Positions 9,239-15,555 of a stretch of 34,911 nucleotides of DNA are shown here, in pieces. The DNA lies in NCBI GenBank assembly GCA_945910815.1, contig CAMDZD010000021.1, positions 1-34,911 of the forward strand, in the 5' to 3' direction. A program made the translations under genes and the position numbers. Source of the DNA: an uncultured Clostridia bacterium (GTDB lineage Bacteria; Bacillota; Clostridia; Oscillospirales; Ruminococcaceae). The notes below the pieces were generated by a model. It made no database searches. It was not told the origin of the DNA and was given only the letters and a program-made list of their open reading frames with translations. How positions within the stretch are numbered: the first letter of the stretch is position 1; every line of letters begins with the position of its first letter.

Positions 9239-9267
9239 ATGATAGCACTTTAAAGCTTTAAAGTCAA
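9239..9267 (-). promoter_or_regulatory. Sigma-A promoter with an 18-bp palindromic operator in its spacer
   Basis: On the minus strand: -35 TTGACT (9262-9267), a 17-nt spacer, and -10 TATCAT (9239-9244). The perfect palindrome ACTTTAAAGCTTTAAAGT (9247-9264) fills the spacer and overlaps the end of the -35 box, a classic repressor position. The transcript would start just before the ribosome-binding site, leaving a very short leader. The binding protein is unknown; the adjacent tandem winged-helix protein is one candidate. Confidence 0.7.
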
Positions 9268-9637
9268 GAACTTTATACAAGATTTTTTGAAAATTTTCCG
9301 GCAAAATATTTTTTACATTTGGAAAAAGAAAAGCAGGCAGATTCAGCAAGGCGAGAAGCGAGCCGAAAAGCTTGTTCAGGACAAGCAACTCTGCTGTTTA
9401 AAGCTCAGGCAATGCAGTCGCATGAAACATTCCGCATCTTTTACTTCATAAAAGCCGGCTGTCTTTAATTTCAAAAAAATCAAAATCAAAATCTTTTCTG
9501 AAATCCGAAAGCAAATAAATTAAAAAATTTTTTCAACCGCCTTATATATATTAATACTTTACTTTAAGTATAAAAACATGAAATCTATTCTTTTTTCTAA
9601 ATGTAATTAAAGTTGGGTCTAAGTATTGAGTTTAATT
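9268..9637. other. Gene-free stretch upstream of the methylase-helicase promoter
   Basis: About 370 nt of AT-rich sequence between the promoter and the stop of the winged-helix gene. The large reading frame extends into it up to 9388, but those codons lie upstream of the promoter and have no ribosome-binding site. It holds a small hairpin GCTTGT-TCAGG-ACAAGC near 9370-9386 and an 18-nt stretch, TTTTTTACATTTGGAAAA, repeated near 24738. I see no gene or RNA here. Confidence 0.6.
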
Positions 9638-10378
9638 TCAGGGACTACCCCTTATTGAAAAAGAAAAGCAAAAAGAGTCTTGACAATTTAAAAGCTTTGT
9701 GCTAAGATTATTTACATAGAGTTGGCTATTTATACTCTTTATGCGGTTGTTCTTCTGGGTTGAGGACAGCCGTAATTTTTTTGTTTTTCTCTTGATTTTA
9801 AGATGAACGAACGGAACAATACTATAATGATTGTCAACAAATACTTTTTTATTATCTCTGGACTTGTGACGGCTTCTGATAATGAAATGTGCCTTTACAA
9901 GTTCATTGATAGCTTTTATGACTGTTTCACGTTTCATTCCGGTTTGCTTTGAGATGTCATTATAGCTGTTCCAGCAGTAGCCGAGCTTTATGCTGTAAGC
10001 CTTGCTGATGAAAAGATATATCATCATCTGATTAGGAGTTAATTTTCCAAAAATATGACGGTCAACAGAAAAAAATCTGTTTTTTACTGACAGCTTTTTT
10101 ACTTTATACAGATATGTACCTTTTTGATAATTGTCTTTTATAATTCGTGTATAAGGCTCTGCAAGACCTTTTTCTTTAAGACGTGTAATTACCTTTGAAA
10201 CAGTCTGAACAGCTTTTATACCGCAGTTCTTTGCAATTGTAGCCTGCTTTACCTTTATAATATCTCCGTCAATCATAGGAGTATCTGACGGCAGACTGCA
10301 AAGGTAAGTATACACTGATATTTCCTGTGCATTAAGACCAAGATTGAATATATTATTGCTGATTTTAAACATATTCAT
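9638..10378 (-). CDS. Tandem winged-helix DNA-binding protein, possible replication initiator or regulator
   Basis: This 246-aa protein looks like two successive winged-helix units. Residues 12-95 include LNAQEISVYTYLCSL and a helix-turn-helix around ATIAKNCGIKAVQTVSKVI. Residues 105-190 repeat the scheme with LTPNQMMIYLFISKAYS and DISKQTGMKRETVIKAINEL. The unit LxxxEhxVYxYL..., followed by a 'wing', is shared by plasmid replication initiators and by GntR/MarR-like regulators. The basic, Asn-rich tail (about 195-246) looks poorly conserved. GGAGG precedes the ATG at good spacing. It follows the primase-like gene by 44 nt in the same direction, which supports a replication role. It could equally be the repressor of the palindromic operator at 9247-9264. 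Function is not settled. Confidence 0.65.
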   Translation of the reverse strand: MNMFKISNNIFNLGLNAQEISVYTYLCSLPSDTPMIDGDIIKVKQATIAKNCGIKAVQTVSKVITRLKEKGLAEPYTRIIKDNYQKGTYLYKVKKLSVKNRFFSVDRHIFGKLTPNQMMIYLFISKAYSIKLGYCWNSYNDISKQTGMKRETVIKAINELVKAHFIIRSRHKSRDNKKVFVDNHYSIVPFVHLKIKRKTKKLRLSSTQKNNRIKSINSQLYVNNLSTKLLNCQDSFCFSFSIRGSP

Positions 10379-10422
10379 TACTTTTCCTCCTTTCCAAAAT
10401 ATATTTATTTGATTAAAGTTTT

Positions 10423-11400
10423 CTATCTTTTCATACTGGTTTTTTGTGTTGGCGTGAACTGAAGCGGAACTGATGCAAGAAGGTCTTCATTGACATCTTT
10501 ATTTTTAGGGCAGTGATTAAAGACTATATATCCAAGTTCTGAATATTTTTTGCAGTGCTTTTCTGATGCAGTACGTCCTGACAAATCATTATCCAAGCAG
10601 AAGTGTAGTTCTTTTATATCGGGGTGTGATTTTAAATAATGGTCAAGGGCAACGTCAGATGTTCCGGAAAGGCACAGACGGCAGTGAACAGTCCAAGCCT
10701 TTGCACGCTGTACAAGCTTATTCGTCATAGTAGCATGGCTTAAAAGGTCAATAGGAGCTTCAAATATAAAGAGTTTGGTTTTATTTGTGCCATCAATTGA
10801 AAATGCATATTTTTTGTCACTGCCTTCACAGTCACCTCTGAAAGATTTGTTTGTACTTGTACCTCTTACACACGCAAAAGCCGGCTTGTTCTGTTCGTTA
10901 TATCCTACAAATACAACATTGTTATGTATGTCCTGATATATTTTATTGTCTTTTACAAGCTGATTTATAATGCAGGAATCAATTTTTCTTATCTCATTAA
11001 GATAATTAAAAAGGAGCGAAGTGTCTCCGGATTTCTGTGGAAGTTCAAAAGCCTTTTTGTATTTAGGTTTGCTGATTTTTGGATTTGCAGGTTTTGCTGT
11101 ATCCTGAATATATAAATAAGAATCCTGACTTGTAAGTTCAAGAACAGCTTCCTGAAAACTCATTTCCATATTCTGTTGCAGAAAGGAAATTGCATCTCCT
11201 CCGCTTTCTCCGGTACTCCAGCGTTTCCAGCCTTTACGATTTGAAAATATTGATACGCTTGACATATCTCCGGCATGTTTCTGACGTACTTTTATTTTGT
11301 AGCTTGTTCCGTATTGCTCTATTTCAAATCCTTTGCTTATAAGGTAATCTACAAGGTCAGTTTCGCTTGCTCTTTTTCTCTGTTCGTTTGTGACATGCAT
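10423..11400 (-). CDS. DUF3991/Toprim primase-like protein
   Basis: This 325-aa protein resembles the CHC2-like/DUF3991-Toprim proteins of conjugative elements, thought to make primers for element DNA replication after transfer. Seen: an N-terminal primase-like region (about 10-90, with DLVDYLISKGFEIEQYG and the GWKRWSTGESGGDAISFL motif); a middle DUF3991-like region (about 115-190); and a C-terminal Toprim fold with the acidic motifs FIFEAPIDLLSH near 215 and HFCLDNDLSGRTASEKH near 275. No zinc-binding CHC2 cysteines are seen at the N-terminus, as usual for this subfamily. GGAGG is well placed before the ATG. A terminator separates it from topB upstream, so it probably starts its own transcript or depends on readthrough. 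Confidence 0.85.
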   Translation of the reverse strand: MHVTNEQRKRASETDLVDYLISKGFEIEQYGTSYKIKVRQKHAGDMSSVSIFSNRKGWKRWSTGESGGDAISFLQQNMEMSFQEAVLELTSQDSYLYIQDTAKPANPKISKPKYKKAFELPQKSGDTSLLFNYLNEIRKIDSCIINQLVKDNKIYQDIHNNVVFVGYNEQNKPAFACVRGTSTNKSFRGDCEGSDKKYAFSIDGTNKTKLFIFEAPIDLLSHATMTNKLVQRAKAWTVHCRLCLSGTSDVALDHYLKSHPDIKELHFCLDNDLSGRTASEKHCKKYSELGYIVFNHCPKNKDVNEDLLASVPLQFTPTQKTSMKR

Positions 11401-11428
11401 ATAAAATCCTCCTTCTGATTAAAAAAAG

Positions 11429-11458
11429 AAAAAGCAGAAATTTTACATTCTGCTTTTT
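11429..11458 (-). terminator. Intrinsic terminator after topB
   Basis: An 11-bp perfect stem, AAAAAGCAGAA (11429-11439) with TTCTGCTTTTT (11448-11458), and an 8-nt loop, six bases past the topB stop. On the minus strand it runs into TTTTTCTTTTTTT. It separates the conjugation/topB block from the primase block. Confidence 0.8.
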
Positions 11459-11464
11459 AAATCA

Positions 11465-13588
11465 TTATTTTTTATCTGCAAATTTAAATTCGATTGTTCC
11501 TTTTTCTTTATTCAGCACAAGACAGGCATCAAATTCATTTCCGGATTTGCTTTTAAATCCTTTGATGAGATTTGTTTCACCTTTTTTTGAAATCATAGCA
11601 ATGTGATTTTCGCTGATTTTTTTACCGCAGATACTTTTTGAAACTCTGAATTTACAGCCTTCCTTGTATCCTGAACAGCCATAGCCCCAGTCAAATGTAT
11701 TTATTTTCTTTCTGCAAATGGGACATATCATGTTTTTATCATTTTCCGAGATAAAAGCACTTTTTTCAGATTTTACAATAATATCATACCATTCTTTTGT
11801 AATCTTTTTTATATGCTCTATAAATGCATTGTAATCACTTTTCCCGAGTGCAATATCATTTAATGTCTTTTCAAGTTCTCCGGTCATATCCGCAGATTTA
11901 AGGTCATCGACAGGCAAAGTATTAATCAAGAATATTCCTTTTTCAGTTGGATATATAGATTTTCCCTTTCTGGCTATATATTCCTTGTCGAACAGTGATT
12001 TTATAATAGGAACTCTTGTAGCATCTGTGCCGAGACCTTTTTTCTGCAATTTCATAAGTGTGCGTGTTTCTTCATCATCGATTTTTTGTCCGGCAAGTTC
12101 CATAGCATTAAGCAGTTCTGCTTCCGTATAGCGTTTCGGAGGTTCAGTTTCACCCTTTTTAAGTTTATATTCTCCGTTAAGTTCCTGACCTTGTGAAATT
12201 TGCGGAAGTACTTTTTTCTTGTCAGGAACGGCATCAACAGCATACCAGCCCTGATTTGTGACAATACTGCCGGAGGCTTTGAAATTATTACCGTTTACGT
12301 TTATAATTGCTGTTGTATCATCAATTTCAGCTTTTGGATAAATTATTCTTATGATTGATTTTGCAAGCAAATCATAAAGTGTTTTTTCATCGTCAGAAAG
12401 ATTATTAAAATTGTCCGGAACGTTTACCGTCGGAATTATTGCAGGGTGACTTCCTACTTTTTTATCATCAAAGTGACGTTTTGTGAAATCTTCCCATTTC
12501 TGAATATTATACTGTGAATATTCGGGAAGTTTCAGCAATTTCTGAATAGTAAGTGTTACTTCGGGAATCATTGCTTCGGTAAGATGTTCTGAAGATGTTC
12601 GGGGATATGACATAAGCTTTTTTTCGTAAAGTGACTGCATAATTTTTGTTGTTTTGTCAGCGTCCCAGCTTAATTTTCTGTTTGCCGTAACTTGTAGCTG
12701 TGTTGCATTAAACAGCAGGGGAGCAGATTCCTGTCGGTGTTTTGTTTCAAGAGAGACTACAATTCCTTTTTGATTTTCGCATTGATTCAGAATAGATTTT
12801 GCTTCATTTTCGTCTTTGAAAGTTCCTTTTTCGTATTCAGCTTCAAAGCTGTTTACATTTGAAAAAGAAAAATTTGCTGAAAGTCTCCAGAATGGTGTTT
12901 TAACGTGGTTTAAAATATCCTTTTCACGGTTAACAACAAGAGCAAGCGTAGGAGTCTGAACACGTCCGACAGACAGAAGATTATTATATCCTCCGAATTT
13001 TTTTGTTACAGCAACAGTAAGATTATTTCCAATAAGCCAGTCGGAAATATCTCTTGCACGTCCGGCAAGCTGTAAATCATTTGCATTTCCCTGAACCTGT
13101 TCAGAAAGTCTTTCATCAGGCTTTTTCAGATTATTAAATGCTTTTTTTATTTTCTGGTCTGTTAAATCTTCAATCCATACACGCTTAAACGGTTTTTGGC
13201 ACTTGCATACTTCATAAACGTATGTAAAAATCAGTTCGCCTTCACGGTCAGGGTCTGTTGCATTAATAAGCCAGTCTGCTTTATCAAAGAAACTTTTAAC
13301 AAGTTTAATACAATTTATTGTTGCGGATTTTGGTGCAGTTCTGAATTTATCGGGAATACATGGAAATACTTCCAAATCCCATTTTGCGAAATTTTCATCA
13401 TACGATTTTGCCGGAACGAGCTGTGCAAGATGTCCGACACCGTGGCATAATACTGCATCTTCACCATTGAACTTAAATTCATAATAACCGACTGTCGGTT
13501 CTTCTTTGAGAGCAATTCTTTTTCCTGCTCCCAGAGCCTTTGCGATTTCTTTTGCAAGACTGCTTTTTTCAGCGTAAATTACTACCAT
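11465..13588 (-). CDS. topB: DNA topoisomerase III (type IA)
   Basis: This ~707-aa protein is a type IA topoisomerase of the TopB class carried by many conjugative elements, relaxing and decatenating element DNA during replication and transfer. Seen: the N-terminal Toprim fold with AEKSSLAKEIAKALG (about 6-20) and DPDREGE near 113; the catalytic tyrosine in MSYPRTSSEHL near 328; the type IA core with LGTDATRVPIIKSLF; and a C-terminal zinc ribbon (CPICRKK and a later Cys pair) plus a short topo C-repeat-like tail. The frame is open a further 17 codons upstream, but AAGGAGAAA precedes the ATG at 13588 and the protein then begins MVVIYAEKSS, as the family does. It follows the LRR gene by about 20 nt. 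Confidence 0.94.
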   Translation of the reverse strand: MVVIYAEKSSLAKEIAKALGAGKRIALKEEPTVGYYEFKFNGEDAVLCHGVGHLAQLVPAKSYDENFAKWDLEVFPCIPDKFRTAPKSATINCIKLVKSFFDKADWLINATDPDREGELIFTYVYEVCKCQKPFKRVWIEDLTDQKIKKAFNNLKKPDERLSEQVQGNANDLQLAGRARDISDWLIGNNLTVAVTKKFGGYNNLLSVGRVQTPTLALVVNREKDILNHVKTPFWRLSANFSFSNVNSFEAEYEKGTFKDENEAKSILNQCENQKGIVVSLETKHRQESAPLLFNATQLQVTANRKLSWDADKTTKIMQSLYEKKLMSYPRTSSEHLTEAMIPEVTLTIQKLLKLPEYSQYNIQKWEDFTKRHFDDKKVGSHPAIIPTVNVPDNFNNLSDDEKTLYDLLAKSIIRIIYPKAEIDDTTAIINVNGNNFKASGSIVTNQGWYAVDAVPDKKKVLPQISQGQELNGEYKLKKGETEPPKRYTEAELLNAMELAGQKIDDEETRTLMKLQKKGLGTDATRVPIIKSLFDKEYIARKGKSIYPTEKGIFLINTLPVDDLKSADMTGELEKTLNDIALGKSDYNAFIEHIKKITKEWYDIIVKSEKSAFISENDKNMICPICRKKINTFDWGYGCSGYKEGCKFRVSKSICGKKISENHIAMISKKGETNLIKGFKSKSGNEFDACLVLNKEKGTIEFKFADKK

Positions 13589-13608
13589 TTTTATTTTTCT
13601 CCTTAAAT

Positions 13609-13986
13609 TTAATATAAGATGATTGTTGTCATATTGCAAGCACCTTTTCCAATTCTCTGTACATTATTCGGAACATCAAGATTTGAAAGGCATTTGCAAC
13701 CTTTAAATGCATAATCTCCTATGCTTTTAACAGAATCCGGAATGACAAGGCTTGTCAGCTTTCTGCAACCGCTGAAAGCGTAATGTCCTATTGAGTTAAT
13801 TCCTTCGGGAAATGTTACACTTATAAGGTTTTTGTTGTTTTTAAATGCTCCGTCACCAATTGATGTTACTGTATCAGGTATCATCACATGAAGTTCAGTG
13901 CCGTTGTATTTTTTTAAAATGCCCTTATCATCAATAAGAAATTCCGGTATTTCTGTATTCTGACCGTCTGTTTTTTTCTTTTTCAT
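13609..13986 (-). CDS. Short BspA-type leucine-rich-repeat protein
   Basis: This 125-aa protein is built almost wholly of BspA/TpLRR (LRR_5) repeats: about three and a half ~23-residue units of the form IPxxVxSIGxxAFxxCxxLxxLxIP (for example IPDTVTSIGDGAFKNNKNL and IPDSVKSIGDYAFKGCKCL). The first ~25 residues are charged (KKKKTDGQNTE), with no signal peptide, unlike secreted BspA proteins, so it is probably cytoplasmic. It sits in the transfer-replication operon between the CpaE-like gene and topB, with AAAGGAG before its ATG and the palindrome 14001-14017 just upstream of that. Such repeats bind proteins; a scaffold or surface-exclusion role would be speculation. Confidence 0.8.
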   Translation of the reverse strand: MKKKKTDGQNTEIPEFLIDDKGILKKYNGTELHVMIPDTVTSIGDGAFKNNKNLISVTFPEGINSIGHYAFSGCRKLTSLVIPDSVKSIGDYAFKGCKCLSNLDVPNNVQRIGKGACNMTTIILY

Positions 13987-14000
13987 AAAATTTCTCCTTT

Positions 14001-14017
14001 TGTGCTATTGTAGCACA
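14001..14017. promoter_or_regulatory. Perfect 17-bp palindrome between two ICE genes
   Basis: TGTGCTATTGTAGCACA, identical to 2809-2825. It lies 3 nt past the stop of the CpaE-like gene and directly before the AAAGGAG of the LRR gene. On the minus strand no T-run follows, so it is not a terminator for this operon; on the plus strand TTTTTATTTT follows, so it could stop antisense transcripts. A protein- or RNA-binding role is possible. Confidence 0.5.
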
Positions 14018-14020
14018 TTT

Positions 14021-15214
14021 TTATTTTGCCTTAATAAGTTTTCGCTTTTGCTTTGGAGCAGTATTCTGAATAGTAAAAGGACTTAAAATGTCCTTATAAG
14101 CAATAATATTATCAGAATGAGGACAAGACCAGCTGGAACTGTTTTGCAGTCTGTAAGCATTGCACCCCGATTTTATAAGCTGTTTGTTGTATTTAACAAA
14201 CCTTGAAAGCGATACTCTTGAAAAGCAATAATTTATATCATGAATATAATTTTCCTTTGAAAAGTTAATATAATTCATAATAACGCTCATATCCCATTCA
14301 GCAGAGGAACACATCATTATTTTAATATGACAGCTTGAAAAAGATTTTTTATATTTTTCTCTCATATAGCCGAAATCAATTATTACAGCATTATAGAATG
14401 ATTTTATTTCACTGTACATATTATATGGATAAACATCTATTCCCTGAATATTAAGCCCTTTACGTGCTTTAACAGGATTGATTTCATAAAATCTTGTGAG
14501 ATTGTCATATGTATCACTGTCTGCAATTATAACAGCAACACTGTTTTTCTTTGACAGCATCGATGCAATTTCAAACGCAGTATGAGTACAGCCGTTGTGA
14601 TGCTGAAGCTGTACGAGTCCAATTATAACGGTTCGTACATCTTCACTAATATTTCTTGATATTGTTTCAATGTTTTCAATATCAAATTCATCAAGAGCTG
14701 AAACAGCAGGGAAGTCAAGTGCAAGAGATTCAAATATTCGGTCAGGATTTTTAAATTTCTCCGGAATATCCTGAATGTTTTCTTGTTCTGAATTAGATAT
14801 TTCATCTATAATTGATTGAACATCTTCTGCCGTCATAGGATTTTCAATGATTTTTATTATTTCAGATAAATCATTTGTTAAGGCAATATCAAAAACACTG
14901 TTTTCCATAAGGAATTTTGCTGTTTCTATAAATTCTGCTGTATCGTTTACCATTTGCCCGAAAACATAGATTATACGAAGATGAGGCTTTTTTATCCGGA
15001 GAAAAGAAATAGTGTCTTTAACAGTCATACCGTCCTTTTCAGGGACATTTTTGTATATTACAACAGCATGTGGATTATGGTGTTCTGTAATTCTGCTTAT
15101 TGTATTTCCTCTGATAACCATTTCAGTTCCGAGCAGGGTAATATTAGGATTTTTCTTTACGGCAGATTCAAAAGTCTTTCTTACCTTTTTATCAGCAAGC
15201 AAAACTATATTCAT
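14021..15214 (-). CDS. CpaE/ParA-like protein with a degenerate P-loop, conjugation-associated
   Basis: This 397-aa protein resembles CpaE/MinD-type proteins: an N-terminal receiver-like domain (about 1-130, starting MNIVLLADKKVRKTFESAV, with a strand-helix pattern) followed by a ParA-like domain (about 185-350). In the second domain the place of the Walker A motif reads LVQLQHHNGCTHTAFEIASML, without the GKT/GKS lysine. A Walker A' aspartate region (VAVIIADSD) and NAVIIDFGY as Walker B-like are visible. It is therefore probably a pseudo-ATPase or a very divergent one. It overlaps the 109-aa gene upstream by 4 nt (ATGA), so the two are translationally coupled and follow virB4. A role in localising the mating channel is inference. 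Confidence 0.6.
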   Translation of the reverse strand: MNIVLLADKKVRKTFESAVKKNPNITLLGTEMVIRGNTISRITEHHNPHAVVIYKNVPEKDGMTVKDTISFLRIKKPHLRIIYVFGQMVNDTAEFIETAKFLMENSVFDIALTNDLSEIIKIIENPMTAEDVQSIIDEISNSEQENIQDIPEKFKNPDRIFESLALDFPAVSALDEFDIENIETISRNISEDVRTVIIGLVQLQHHNGCTHTAFEIASMLSKKNSVAVIIADSDTYDNLTRFYEINPVKARKGLNIQGIDVYPYNMYSEIKSFYNAVIIDFGYMREKYKKSFSSCHIKIMMCSSAEWDMSVIMNYINFSKENYIHDINYCFSRVSLSRFVKYNKQLIKSGCNAYRLQNSSSWSCPHSDNIIAYKDILSPFTIQNTAPKQKRKLIKAK

Positions 15215-15540
15215 CTGACTTCACCAAGCTTTCTTTTTAAAATTAGTATCTGATTTATAATGTATTGTGATTCTATGCCGTCAAAAGCTTCCGGAGAATT
15301 TGATGCAAGAACAATAATATATAATTTTTCGTCTGTTTTTATGTGTGATACCATACTGCTTTTTTCATTATCCTTGAAAATCGTTGTACGGCTAAGCGAA
15401 AGATAACGTTCAAGCATTAAGCTGTTAAGCGGACTGCCATAAATTTTATTAAGACTGTCATATACAATAACCTCTCTCACATTATATTCCGTAGTCATTT
15501 GATTGGCAAAATCCTGTATAACGGCAATTATTTCATTCAT
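15211..15540 (-). CDS. Unknown 109-aa protein between virB4 and the CpaE-like gene
   Basis: I recognise no family for this 109-aa protein. It looks soluble and mixed alpha/beta: a leading amphipathic helix (MNEIIAVIQDFANQM), several short strands (REVIVYDS, KLYIIVLAS) and a C-terminal helix ending ILILKRKLGEV. It starts 15 nt after the virB4 stop and overlaps the next gene by 4 nt, which suggests a stoichiometric partner of the CpaE-like protein. There is no signal peptide or transmembrane segment. Confidence 0.65.
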   Translation of the reverse strand: MNEIIAVIQDFANQMTTEYNVREVIVYDSLNKIYGSPLNSLMLERYLSLSRTTIFKDNEKSSMVSHIKTDEKLYIIVLASNSPEAFDGIESQYIINQILILKRKLGEVR

Positions 15541-15555
15541 AATTACAATCTCCGT

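Noticed and set aside
9221..9388. ATG start of the methylase-helicase gene at 9388
   Set aside because: The 56 extra codons cover a good promoter and have no ribosome-binding site; the family-like N-terminus begins after the TTG at 9220.
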